Source of the DNA: Streptomyces violaceorubidus
Lineage (GTDB): Bacteria; Actinomycetota; Actinomycetes; Streptomycetales; Streptomycetaceae
Length of the DNA stretch: 64,000 bases
Assembly (NCBI RefSeq): GCF_000717995.1
Contig: NZ_JODM01000001.1
Coordinates: forward strand, 558,001-622,000
Direction of reading: 5' to 3'
Numbering within the stretch: the stretch's first letter is position 1; each line of letters begins with the position of its first letter. A program made the translations under genes and the position numbers. The notes below the pieces were generated by a model. The model searched no databases. It was given only the letters and a program-made list of their open reading frames with translations, and had not been told where the DNA came from. Below, piece after piece: positions 8,333 through 16,934 of the stretch.

Positions 8333-9655
8333 ATGGCGGACACCACGGGCAACACCACACCGGCAGGCGTATCGGGCGGTGCCGACTCGGCGCCCCGCAA
8401 GTCCAGTTGGCGCTCTATCGGTCCCGGGATCGTCGTGGCGGCCACCGGCGTCGGCGCCGGCGATCTCGTGGCCACCCTCATCGCGGGCAGCAACTTCGGC
8501 TACACCCTGCTGTGGGCGGCGGTCATCGGCTGCCTGGTGAAGATCTCCCTCGCCGAGGCGTGCGGCCGCTGGCACCTGGCCACCGGCCGCACCCTCTTCG
8601 ACGGCTGGGCGAGCATCGGCTCCTGGACCACGTGGTTCTTCGCGGTCTACGCCGTGATCTGGGGCTTCGTCTACGGCGCCGCGGCGATGTCGTCCAGTGC
8701 CCTCCCCCTCCAGGCGCTCTTCCCGGACGTGATGGGCCTCGAATGGTGGGGCATCGCCTGCGGCCTGGTGGGCCTGGTCTTCGTCTGGTTCAACAAGTAC
8801 AGCGTCTTCGAGAAGGTCATGACCGTCCTGGTGGGCGTCATGTTCGTGGTGACGGTGTACCTCGCGATCCGCGTCACGCCCCACCTGGGCGACGCCTTCG
8901 CCGGACTCCTCCCGGTCCTCCCGGACGAGAAGGACTCGGTCCTCAACACCCTGGGCCTGATCGGCGGCGTGGGCGGCACCATCACGCTGGCCGCGTACGG
9001 CTACTGGGTCAACGCCAAGGGCTGGACCGACACCGGCTGGATGAAGGTCATGCGCCTGGACAACCGGGTCGCCTACGCCACCACCGGCGTCTTCGTCGTC
9101 GCGATGCTCTTCGTCGGCGCCGAACTGCTCCACTCGGCGAACATCGCGATCGCGAGCGGCGACAAGGGCCTGATCCAGCTCGGCGACGTCCTGGAGCGGG
9201 AGTACGGCACCGCGACCGGGAAGCTCTTCCTGATCGGCTTCTTCGCCACCAGCTTCACCTCGCTGATCGGGGTCTGGCACGGCGTGAGCCTGATGTTCGC
9301 CGACTTCCTGGCCCGCCGGCGCGGTGAACGGGAGGCGCGGGGCGACGAGTTGGCCTCGGGCCGCCGCGAGCGCTCCTGGGCCTTCCGCGCCTACCTGCTG
9401 TGGCTCACCTTCCCGCCCATCGTCCTGCTCTTCCAGGACGAGCCCTTTCGCCTGATCATCATCTACGGCGTCCTGGGCGCCGCCTTCATGCCCTTCCTCG
9501 CCCTCACCCTGATGTGGCTCCTCAACTCCTCCCGCACGCCCCGCGAATGGCGCAACGGCAGCCTCAGCAACGGCATGCTCACCGTGGCCGGGCTGCTGTT
9601 CCTGGTCCTGTGCGTGAAGCAGATCTGGGACCAGCCGTGGTCGGAGTTCTTCTGA
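8333..9655 (+). CDS. Nramp-family divalent metal transporter-like membrane protein
   Basis: 440 aa with about 11 membrane segments. The first segment carries the Nramp-type GPGIVVAATGVGAGDLVA, but the canonical metal-binding DPGN is replaced by VGAGD. That is typical of the divergent actinobacterial branch and makes the ion uncertain. I prefer the ATG at 8333 (MADTTGNT); a TTG 36 nt upstream is possible and neither has a strong ribosome site. Inner membrane; substrate not established. It appears monocistronic. Confidence 0.8.
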   Translation: MADTTGNTTPAGVSGGADSAPRKSSWRSIGPGIVVAATGVGAGDLVATLIAGSNFGYTLLWAAVIGCLVKISLAEACGRWHLATGRTLFDGWASIGSWTTWFFAVYAVIWGFVYGAAAMSSSALPLQALFPDVMGLEWWGIACGLVGLVFVWFNKYSVFEKVMTVLVGVMFVVTVYLAIRVTPHLGDAFAGLLPVLPDEKDSVLNTLGLIGGVGGTITLAAYGYWVNAKGWTDTGWMKVMRLDNRVAYATTGVFVVAMLFVGAELLHSANIAIASGDKGLIQLGDVLEREYGTATGKLFLIGFFATSFTSLIGVWHGVSLMFADFLARRRGEREARGDELASGRRERSWAFRAYLLWLTFPPIVLLFQDEPFRLIIIYGVLGAAFMPFLALTLMWLLNSSRTPREWRNGSLSNGMLTVAGLLFLVLCVKQIWDQPWSEFF

Positions 9656-9798
9656 GCGCGCCTGCCCCTACGGGCACGCTGCCATGTCCCGAAGGCTGCT
9701 CTTCCCGTCCTTCCCGGGGGTCGGCGGGTCGTATAGGTCTGACGCTGGAGAACTCTGGCCACCCGGGCCAGGCACTGGCGTCCCTCGGAGGGAACAGC

Positions 9799-10755
9799 AT
9801 GCGAGGACACGACCGGCAGTCCGACCAGGAGCTCACGGGCCGGCGCGGTGCTGGGGACCGGGGCCCGGTCGTGCGGACGGACCAGGCCGCGTCGACGACG
9901 GGCCAGTCGTGGTCGGCGGGCGACCTCTCGACCCTTGCGATGTCGGACCTCCAGAACTCGGCGGGGAACGCGGCCGTCGCGGCGTCCTTGGCGGGGCGGC
10001 GTCAGCAGCACGGGTCGCAGCCGCCGGTGCAGCGGATGTTCCAGAAGATGAAGAACGCGGTGGGCGGAAACCGCTCGGCTGCGCCCCAGCAGGTGAACGT
10101 GCGCGTGGGTGACGAAGACGTGCCCATGACGCGCCAGGGCGGGTTCTACGTCTTCCGCACGCCCCAGGGCGGCAGGGGGTACATCCACCACATCGCCGTC
10201 ACCGACGGGGTGCTGAACGACGACCTCACGGGGCACGTCATGAGGTACCGCATGGGTGGGCTCGCCCTGTACCGGGGGATCCCCCGGTGGCACCCGACCT
10301 GGCACGGCGTCAACGGCGCCGGGATGATGAACCCGTTCGGCCAGGGCGAGCTCCCCGACTTCGACACCCGGGCCACGTCGTTCATCCCGTTCAGCCCGTC
10401 CGAGGGAGTCGCCCGCATGGCCGCCGTCGCCACGACGGGGATGGACGAGCGCGACCGTCTCGAGTACGTGCAGGGCTACACACGAAGCAACGGGAACTTC
10501 TTCATCGGCCTGGTCGCCACGGTCGTGGCCGGGCCCAACGTCGACGTCGGCTTCTTCAACGGAAGCGAGATCCAGCTCCGCGGCCCGGTGAACAACTTCG
10601 GTACGGACTACATCCGGATGAGCACCGACGTGCAGGAGGCCCTGGGCGGCTCCCGGGGGAACCCGCCCGAGCCGATCAGCGAGAACCGTCCCCCGACCCC
10701 GGACGACGATCAGAAGAAGGCGTTCGCGGACAAGTACGGCGGCCTGCTGCCCTGA
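9799..10755 (+). CDS. Putative exported or injected toxin, LQxxAGNxAV leader and ADP-ribosyltransferase-like C-terminus
   Basis: 318 aa, preceded by a good GGAGGGA ribosome site. Residues 50-63 contain LQNSAGNAAVAASL, followed by PPVQRM at 75-80. This LQxxAGNxAV...VQR pattern is the recurring N-terminus of actinobacterial proteins with DUF4157-type or toxin domains, many near extracellular contractile injection systems. The C-terminal half has the motif order expected of an R-S-E ADP-ribosyltransferase: LYRGI (Arg159), ATSFIPFS (193-199) and GSEIQLRGP (Glu257). This is inference from motif spacing; the usual Gln/Glu two residues before the catalytic Glu is a Gly. There is no signal peptide and no neighbouring injection-system gene in this window. 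Confidence 0.65.
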   Translation: MRGHDRQSDQELTGRRGAGDRGPVVRTDQAASTTGQSWSAGDLSTLAMSDLQNSAGNAAVAASLAGRRQQHGSQPPVQRMFQKMKNAVGGNRSAAPQQVNVRVGDEDVPMTRQGGFYVFRTPQGGRGYIHHIAVTDGVLNDDLTGHVMRYRMGGLALYRGIPRWHPTWHGVNGAGMMNPFGQGELPDFDTRATSFIPFSPSEGVARMAAVATTGMDERDRLEYVQGYTRSNGNFFIGLVATVVAGPNVDVGFFNGSEIQLRGPVNNFGTDYIRMSTDVQEALGGSRGNPPEPISENRPPTPDDDQKKAFADKYGGLLP

Positions 10756-10785
10756 GCGGTCCGACGGAGCCGCCCGGTCACGGCG

Positions 10786-12039
10786 CTACCGCAACGCGTC
10801 CCACTGCTCGGCGAGCGCGAGCTTGCGCAGCTGCTCCATGCCCAGCGCGGGGGCGTCGCGGGTGGCGTCCTCGTTCTGGTCGCCGGTGTTGAAGGCGCTG
10901 ATCACCACGCGGAGGCCCGCCGGGCCGGGGCGCAGGGTGTCCACGGTCCACATCACCACGCCGGCACCGGCCTTCTCACCGGGCTCCTGCCGGGTGACGA
11001 CGCGCGTGCCGTCGGGCAGGATCTCCCCGCCCGCGTACAACGGCCCGGCCCCGTCGCCCATGCCGTACTGGACGTTGATCTGGACGAGGCTGCGCCCCCG
11101 CCCGTCGTCCACGACGACGTAGGCGTACTCGGACTCCTGGCCGCCGCGCGCGACGACGTCCAGCTTCCCGGGGAGCAGCGTGGTGAGCGTGTCGCCGATC
11201 GCGTTCCCGGACACCGTGGGCCGCGCCGGGCGGGGCGCGGCCGACCGCGACGGCTTCGGCCTCTCGGGGATGGCGTCGACCACCTCGCGCCACACCCCGG
11301 CGGTGACGAGCGTCCGGAGCCGCTGCGTGGACAGCGGAGGCTCCTCACGACTGACCGGTGCGCCCTTCTGGGCGGGGGAGTTCCACTCGGAGACGCTCAC
11401 GTGCTGCCCCTCGGTGGTGACGAGGTCCGCGGTCCAGAGCTTGGTGTCCACGCGCAGGTCCGGGTACTCGTAGCCCTGGTACAGCCTGAGCATCGAGCCG
11501 TCGGGAAGCCGGTCGACGGTGCAGTGGTCGTAGGGCCTGACGTCGTGGTCGGGACACGCCGTCATCTCCCGCACCCGGGCACTTCCCCACACCACCCGGC
11601 CGAAGCCGATGGCGATCGCGGCCGCCCCGGCCCCGTCGTCGTGCACGAGGCTCGCGGTCGGGCCCAGCCGGTCGTCCGAGCCCCGCGCCGACTCCTCGCG
11701 GTACGTCCCCGGGGGAAGCAGGGCCTTGAGTTCGCGCAGCAGGTCGTCGCCGGTGACGGCGGTCGCGGCGGCGGTCGCGGTGCCGGAGGAGGCGGCGGTG
11801 GACCGGGCGGGGCCGGCCGGGTCGTTTGACGGGAGGACCAGCATCCCGCCCACGCCGGCCAGGGCGACCCCGGCCACCGTGCCCACCAAGGCCGTCCGGC
11901 GCCGCAGCAGGGCCCGCCGTCCCCGGGACCTCCCGGCGGTGGCGAGGGCCGTCCGATCGGTCCGGAAGTCGTCACCGGCCTCGCGCAGGGCGGCGGACAG
12001 ACGGTCCTCGAAGGGGTCGGGACGATCGGTTTCGAGCAT
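10786..12039 (-). CDS. Membrane-anchored protein encoded with a SigE-family sigma factor
   Basis: 417 aa. A cytoplasmic N-terminus of about 50 residues (FEDRLSAALREAGDDF) is followed by an Arg-rich stretch and a single membrane helix (residues ~52-72), then a Ser/Thr/Ala linker and a large extracellular domain. I chose the ATG at 12037-12039 because AAAGGGTGG lies just upstream. It sits 85 bp downstream of the sigma factor on the same strand. That is the usual place for an anti-sigma or sensor partner, but no zinc-binding HxxxCxxC anti-sigma motif is visible, so a regulatory role is inferred from position only. It ends close to the toxin-like gene, convergently. Confidence 0.75.
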   Translation of the reverse strand: MLETDRPDPFEDRLSAALREAGDDFRTDRTALATAGRSRGRRALLRRRTALVGTVAGVALAGVGGMLVLPSNDPAGPARSTAASSGTATAAATAVTGDDLLRELKALLPPGTYREESARGSDDRLGPTASLVHDDGAGAAAIAIGFGRVVWGSARVREMTACPDHDVRPYDHCTVDRLPDGSMLRLYQGYEYPDLRVDTKLWTADLVTTEGQHVSVSEWNSPAQKGAPVSREEPPLSTQRLRTLVTAGVWREVVDAIPERPKPSRSAAPRPARPTVSGNAIGDTLTTLLPGKLDVVARGGQESEYAYVVVDDGRGRSLVQINVQYGMGDGAGPLYAGGEILPDGTRVVTRQEPGEKAGAGVVMWTVDTLRPGPAGLRVVISAFNTGDQNEDATRDAPALGMEQLRKLALAEQWDALR

Positions 12040-12124
12040 GGCGAACCACCCTTTCCACAAAGTGAGTCGAGACGAGCTGTTGAGAGCTTCGGACCGGCGG
12101 CAGCGGGGCCCGGACAGTGAGGGC

Positions 12125-12643
12125 CTAGGGTCTGGCGTACTCCGAGAGGTCCTCGCCCAGCAGGTCCCGCAGCCGGCCGAGCGCCCGCGAGCACCGGGTG
12201 CGCACCGCCGCCGAACTGACGCCGAGCACCTCGGCGGTCTGCTCGATCGAACGGTCGTCCCAGTACCGCAGGACGACGACGGCCCGGTCCTTGGCGGGCA
12301 GCCGCGCGAGCGCGTCCAGCAGCGTCAGCCGCAGGGACGCGTCCCCGTCACCGGCGCCGGGCAGGTCGGGGAACACGTCGGTCGCCCGTTCCCCGCTGCT
12401 GCGCCGCCGCTGGTGGGCGAGGAAGGCACGGGTGAGCACGGTCTGCGCGTAGGCGGCCGGGTTCTCGGCCCGACAGACCCGTCCCCACCGCACGTAGAGC
12501 CGTCCGAAGGTCTCCTGCACGAGGTCCTCGGCCAGATGCGTGTCCCCGGCGGTGAGCAGGCACGCGGACCGGTACAGGTGCCCGGCCCGCGCCACCGCGA
12601 ACTCGGCGTACTCGTCCGTCCGTCTCTGCCGCGCTGTCCCCAT
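12125..12643 (-). CDS. SigE-family (ECF-like) RNA polymerase sigma factor
   Basis: 172 aa. Region 2 is seen in THLAEDLVQETFGRLYVRW, and region 4 in LPAKDRAVVVLRYWDDRSIEQTAEVLGVSSAAVRTRCSRA-type helices. The length is right for the short SigE family of actinobacteria. The ATG at 12641-12643 has a GGGGGGCGG ribosome site; an upstream extension to 12673 lacks one. It directs RNA polymerase to a small regulon and is probably co-transcribed with the membrane protein downstream. Confidence 0.93.
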   Translation of the reverse strand: MGTARQRRTDEYAEFAVARAGHLYRSACLLTAGDTHLAEDLVQETFGRLYVRWGRVCRAENPAAYAQTVLTRAFLAHQRRRSSGERATDVFPDLPGAGDGDASLRLTLLDALARLPAKDRAVVVLRYWDDRSIEQTAEVLGVSSAAVRTRCSRALGRLRDLLGEDLSEYARP

Positions 12644-12903
12644 GTGCCGCCCCCCGATGTCCGCCGCCTCCACCTCATTGATGCGGTGGACCCCGGGAAA
12701 TGTTTCATACGGACTTCGCCGCAGGTGACCGGCTCTTCCCGCGTTGACGTCGGGATCACGCGGGGTCCCTCGCCGTACGCGGTACGGGTGAATGGGCTCG
12801 CGGTTCAGTTCGGGGCGGGCGGCGGGTCTTCTACGTTCGGTGAGGACGACTCCTGGGCGTCGAGGAGGGCTCTCGGGAGCAGGACCGGCGAAAGGCGCAC
12901 CTG

Positions 12904-13806
12904 ATGTCCGGGTGGGGTGGCGCGGTGGCGCGGACGGTGACCTTCGGTCCGTCCGTCGGATGCTGCCTGCTGGCGGTGTCGCTGGCGCTGCGCGCGCGGT
13001 GGGCCGGCGGGCGGGTGCGCACCCGACTGCTGCTGCTGGCGGGTTCGGCGGTGGCAGGGGGCGCGTACCGGCTGCTGGCCGAGGCGCTGTCGGCGCACCC
13101 GGCGGACGCCGGGCAGGACCAGCGACCGCTGCTGGGACCGGTGGTGGCCGTCGGGGCGCCGCTCGCGGTCGGCCTGGCGGCGGCCGGACTGGTGGTCGCC
13201 GCAGACGCCGGAGCCGGCCGGCCCGTGCTGGTGCGCAGGGTGCTCGACGGGGTCGTCGCGGCGGGAGCCCTGTTCATGGCGGGGTGGGTCCTGCTCAGCG
13301 GGGCCGGAGGTGGCTGGCGGCTGGGGGAGGGGATGGTGGGGCTCCTGTGGGCCGCCGAGCTGGTCTTCCTCAGCTTCCTGCTGGCCTTGTGCCGCCTGGT
13401 GCGCACCGACCGGAGAGCCACCGTGTGGGCGGGGGTCGTCGGGCTGTTGCTGATGCTGCTCGGCGACACCGTGCAGCTGTGGACGGCCGGCCCGCACCGA
13501 CTGGGCGCGGAGGCCGCGCAGTTGGCCGTCGGGTGCAAGACCGCGGGCCTGCTGGTGATCGCCGTCGGGCCGTGGCTGCCCGGCGGGGCCAGTGTCCTGG
13601 GCACGGGCCGGCCGACGCTGCGGTGGGGGATGGAGGGGGCCGCGGCGTTTGTGCCCCTGACGGTCTGCACGGTCATGGCGCTGGGGCACGTGCTGTCCCC
13701 CACCGCCCGTGACCCGGTGCCGCTGCTGCTGGGCGGGACGGTGCTGCTGAGTCTCTGGGTGCGCCACAAGTTCCTGCCGGGCGAGACCCGGGAGTCGGGC
13801 GGCTGA
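12904..13806 (+). CDS. Integral membrane protein, function unknown
   Basis: 300 aa, almost entirely hydrophobic with about eight predicted membrane helices and Ala/Gly/Leu/Val-rich sequence. The layout resembles the N-terminal membrane sensor part of streptomycete GGDEF or histidine-kinase proteins, but no catalytic domain follows. The C-terminus RHKFLPGETRESGG is short and cytoplasmic. It is divergent from the sigma factor, with 260 bp between starts. I cannot name a family. Confidence 0.75.
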   Translation: MSGWGGAVARTVTFGPSVGCCLLAVSLALRARWAGGRVRTRLLLLAGSAVAGGAYRLLAEALSAHPADAGQDQRPLLGPVVAVGAPLAVGLAAAGLVVAADAGAGRPVLVRRVLDGVVAAGALFMAGWVLLSGAGGGWRLGEGMVGLLWAAELVFLSFLLALCRLVRTDRRATVWAGVVGLLLMLLGDTVQLWTAGPHRLGAEAAQLAVGCKTAGLLVIAVGPWLPGGASVLGTGRPTLRWGMEGAAAFVPLTVCTVMALGHVLSPTARDPVPLLLGGTVLLSLWVRHKFLPGETRESGG

Positions 13807-13877
13807 GCCCCGTGCGCCCGCCCCTCCCACCGCCGCCGCGGCGGGAGGGGCGGGCGGGCACGAGGCCCGGGGCCCGG

Positions 13878-15590
13878 CTACGGCAGCGCGTGCACGTGTG
13901 CCCCCACCGCGTTCGACCAGCCGTTGCCCGCCGTGGCGTCCCAGTTGGTGGACCAGGTCATCGCGCCCCGCAGGTCGGGGTACGTCCGCGAGGGCTTGAA
14001 GGAGCCGCAGTTGGTCGCCTTGGTGAGGCAGTCCAGGGCGGCGTTGACCACCGACGGGGAGACGTAGCCGCCGCCCGCCGCGCGGGTGGAGGCCGGCAGG
14101 CCGAGGCCCACCTGGGACGGGGCGAGGCCGCCCTCCAGCTGGATGCAGGCCAGGGCGGTGAGGAAGTCGACCGTGCCCTGGGCGTACACCTTGCCGTCGC
14201 AGCCCAGCATGGTGCCGCTGTTGTAGTACTGCATGTTGACGACCGTGAGGATGTCCTTCACGTTCAGCGCCGTCTGGAAGTAGCCGCCCTGCGTCGACTG
14301 CATGTCGATCGTCTGCGGGGCCATCGTGAGGATCATGTCCGGGCCCGCCTTCGCCGACAGGGCGCGCAGGGCCTGGCTCATGTAGGTCGGGTTGATCCCG
14401 TTCTCCAGGTCGATGTCGACGCCGTCGAAGCCGTACTCCTGCATGAGGGAGTGGACGGAGTTCGCGAAGTTCGTCGCGGAGGCGGAGCTGTTCACCGAGA
14501 CGGTGCCCTTCTCGCCGCCCACCGAGATGATGACCTTCTTGCCCGCGGCCTGCTTGGCGCGCACGTCCGCCTTGAACCGGTCGACGGTGTAGCCGCCCAG
14601 CCCGGCCGAGTCGAGGTTGAAGGTCACGGCGCCCGGCGTCGTGGTCGCGTCGGCGAAGGCCACCGCGATGATGTCGTACGCGGACGGCACGTCGGAGATC
14701 TTCTGGACCGTCGCCCCGTTGTTGAAGTTCTGCCAGTAGCCGGTCACCGCGTGCTTGGGCAGGTCGCCGCCGCTGCCGCCGTCGTCCGGTGCCGCGGTGC
14801 GGGCCGTGACCGCCGCCGACTTGGCGGACTCACCGACCGCGTTCGTCGCCGTGACCTGGAAGGAGTACGAGGTCGAGGCCGCCAGGCCGGTCACCGTCGC
14901 CGACGTGCCGGTCACCGCGGTCACCTTGGTGCCGTCGCGGTAGACGTTGTACCCGGTGGCGCCCGACACCGTGCTCCAGGCGAGCGAGGCGGAGTCCGGC
15001 GTCGTACCGGAGACGCTCAGGCCGGCCGGGGCGGACGGGACCGTGGGGTCGGGGTTCCCGTCGTCGCCGCCACCGCCGTCGGGGCCGAAGACCGACAGGT
15101 CGTCGGCGTAGTACGCCGCCTGCCCGTACCAGCCGTGCGTGTACACCGTCACGGAGGTGGTCGAGGAGCCGGTGCTGAAGGTGGTTTTGAGCTGCTTCCA
15201 GGAGGCCGAGTCCGGGGTCCAGGTCGACACGTCCGTCGTACCCGTGCCCGTCACGCCCAGGTAGGCGTAGCCGCCCTGCACCCAGGCGCTGAGCGTGTAC
15301 GTCGAGTTGGGCTTCACCGCGACGCTCTGCGAGCAGCGCGCGTTGTCCTGACCCGCCGGGGTGGCCTTCAGCGCGGCGGAGCCCGCGTGTGCCGGGGAGG
15401 CGACGGTGGTGCCGCTGTTCGCCGAGCAGGTCCAGTTGCTCAGCCCGGACTCGAAACCGGCGTTCTTGGCGTTGTTGACATCGGCGGCCGAGGCCGGTCC
15501 GACGGCCGTGAACGCGAGGGCCAGCGCGGCGGTGACGGCGCCCGTCAGGGAGCCGAGACGTCTTCCGCGCCGTCTGCGTACGGGGTCCAC
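13878..15590 (-). CDS. Secreted GH18 chitinase with carbohydrate-binding and FnIII modules
   Basis: 570 aa. An Arg-rich signal peptide (VRRRRGRR followed by a hydrophobic stretch ending ASA) is compatible with export. Then come a CBM-type beta-sandwich (about 38-170; AGFESGLSNW), a Gly/Asp linker, a fibronectin III module (about 195-280) and a GH18 barrel (about 290-570). The barrel contains the catalytic DxxDxDxE motif DGVDIDLE at about 390; the final Glu is the acid/base. It hydrolyses chitin outside the cell. I chose the GTG at 15588-15590 because GGAGGCAGC lies upstream. A DasR-like site lies 58-73 bp upstream, so control by N-acetylglucosamine signalling is likely. Confidence 0.93.
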   Translation of the reverse strand: MDPVRRRRGRRLGSLTGAVTAALALAFTAVGPASAADVNNAKNAGFESGLSNWTCSANSGTTVASPAHAGSAALKATPAGQDNARCSQSVAVKPNSTYTLSAWVQGGYAYLGVTGTGTTDVSTWTPDSASWKQLKTTFSTGSSTTSVTVYTHGWYGQAAYYADDLSVFGPDGGGGDDGNPDPTVPSAPAGLSVSGTTPDSASLAWSTVSGATGYNVYRDGTKVTAVTGTSATVTGLAASTSYSFQVTATNAVGESAKSAAVTARTAAPDDGGSGGDLPKHAVTGYWQNFNNGATVQKISDVPSAYDIIAVAFADATTTPGAVTFNLDSAGLGGYTVDRFKADVRAKQAAGKKVIISVGGEKGTVSVNSSASATNFANSVHSLMQEYGFDGVDIDLENGINPTYMSQALRALSAKAGPDMILTMAPQTIDMQSTQGGYFQTALNVKDILTVVNMQYYNSGTMLGCDGKVYAQGTVDFLTALACIQLEGGLAPSQVGLGLPASTRAAGGGYVSPSVVNAALDCLTKATNCGSFKPSRTYPDLRGAMTWSTNWDATAGNGWSNAVGAHVHALP

Positions 15591-15914
15591 TGCTGCCTCC
15601 GGTGGGGTGGGGCGGGATGGGGGACGGTGGCCACCGCTGACGTACAAGGTGGTCCAGACCAATTGAAGGTGTCAAGAGGTAGGTACGGACCAGGTTCGCG
15701 GTCGGGCCGCGACGCTCGGCCCGCCCTCGAAAATGCTCAACCTGCCCCGTTTTGGCGCAGCTTGTGCAACGCGAGTTGTTCCACAGCTGCCAAAACGCTG
15801 TTCTCCGGTCACAGACGCGTGGATACAGTGCTCAGGTAGTCACGCAGTGAAGTCATCCGGGTGTGCCGGAGCAACACCGGCGGACCGACGGGCAGGGGAG
15901 ACGGGGAGCCGCGC
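15591..15914. promoter_or_regulatory. Divergent promoter region of the chitinase and the Flp-locus gene
   Basis: A 324-bp non-coding interval. The chitinase side has the DasR-like site at 15648-15663 and a related half-site GGACCAGG nearby (about 15685-15693). The segment 15725-15845 is less GC-rich than its surroundings, as expected of promoter DNA. I see no open frame with a ribosome site. Confidence 0.6.
15648..15663. promoter_or_regulatory. DasR-responsive element (dre)-like site
   Basis: The core TGGTCCAGACCA (15650-15661) differs by one central base from the palindromic dre core TGGTCTAGACCA. The same motif is known as the direct-repeat element of chitinase promoters. It lies upstream of the chitinase start, as expected for GlcNAc-responsive repression by DasR. 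Confidence 0.7.
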
Positions 15915-16850
15915 GTGCCAACTGCCATTGCCGTGACCAGTGCCGACATGGCACTGCCGCCGCAGGACGAACGGACGCTGCCCGCGGCCGTGCTCCAGGA
16001 CGTCGACCGGCGCCCCCTGGAACAGGTGCTGGCCGAGCTCCAGACACTGGTCGACCAGCACGGACACCTGATCGTGGTGTGCTCCCGGGCCGTCCCGGCG
16101 AGCGTGGAACGGCGCCTGCACACCGTCCGCGCCCTCCTGGAGACCGACCGCATCGCCCTGTTCCGGCCGCCCCTGCCACCGCTCGGCATCGCCGTACTCG
16201 CCCGCCAGTTGCGCCAGCTGGCCTCCTGCGACCTCAGCCCCGGCGTCCTCGCCTCCGCCGGCCGGCTGCTCACCCACTACATCCACGCCGGCGCCCTGCT
16301 CGGCTCCGTCACCCGGCTCGACCACGTCCCCGTGGACCTGAAGGCGCACGCCAGGTCCTGGGTGCCCGGCAGCCAGTTCGGCGTCGTCGCCCACCCCGTG
16401 CCGCAACTGGTGAGGATCGGCCCCGAAGCCGCCCTCGCGGGGCCCGAGTTCGGCACCTGGCTGCTGGTCGCCAAGGGCCAGCTCGCCCCCGACTGGGTCA
16501 CCGGCACCCTGGCCCCGTCCTGGCACGTGCAGGGGCTGCGCGAGACGGCGCTGCCCGCGGAGTCCCCGCACTGGTGGGGGACGGGACGGCTGACCGAGTT
16601 CTGCGCGTACCTCCCCGACCTCTCGGTCCTCTACCAACTCGTCACCTCCGTACGGCGAAGCGTCTGCCACTGGTGCGGCATCGACGTCATCGGCGACCGC
16701 TGCGTGTTCTGCTCCGCGACACCACCGGTCCACGACGACGACGGCGGCGGAACCGGCCACGGGCACGGCCCCGGCCGGGACCGGGCGCCGGGCCACGGCC
16801 GCGACCCCGCCCTCGGGCGCCCCCGTGAGAGACGGGCCCTGACTGGGTAG
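15915..16850 (+). CDS. Conserved Flp-locus protein with C-terminal zinc ribbon
   Basis: 311 aa, GTG start after a GGGGAG ribosome site. Mostly a soluble, globular alpha/beta protein without membrane segments. Near the C-terminus is a Cys4 ribbon: CHWCG, then CVFC about ten residues later (about residues 256-271). The tail is rich in His, Gly and Arg. It directly precedes cpaB and the other pilus genes, so a role in the pilus system is suggested by position. I do not recognise the family. Confidence 0.75.
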   Translation: MPTAIAVTSADMALPPQDERTLPAAVLQDVDRRPLEQVLAELQTLVDQHGHLIVVCSRAVPASVERRLHTVRALLETDRIALFRPPLPPLGIAVLARQLRQLASCDLSPGVLASAGRLLTHYIHAGALLGSVTRLDHVPVDLKAHARSWVPGSQFGVVAHPVPQLVRIGPEAALAGPEFGTWLLVAKGQLAPDWVTGTLAPSWHVQGLRETALPAESPHWWGTGRLTEFCAYLPDLSVLYQLVTSVRRSVCHWCGIDVIGDRCVFCSATPPVHDDDGGGTGHGHGPGRDRAPGHGRDPALGRPRERRALTG

Positions 16851-16934
16851 GCCCGTAGCGCCCCGTCCGTCCCGCCCGCCCCCAGTCCGTCCGCCCGCCC
16901 GGACGTCAGACCCCCCAATGAGGTTGCACGGCCC

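Noticed and set aside
6433..8493. 686-aa minus-strand open frame opposite the GntP permease and the acidic protein
   Set aside because: Shadow of two coding genes; no family features.
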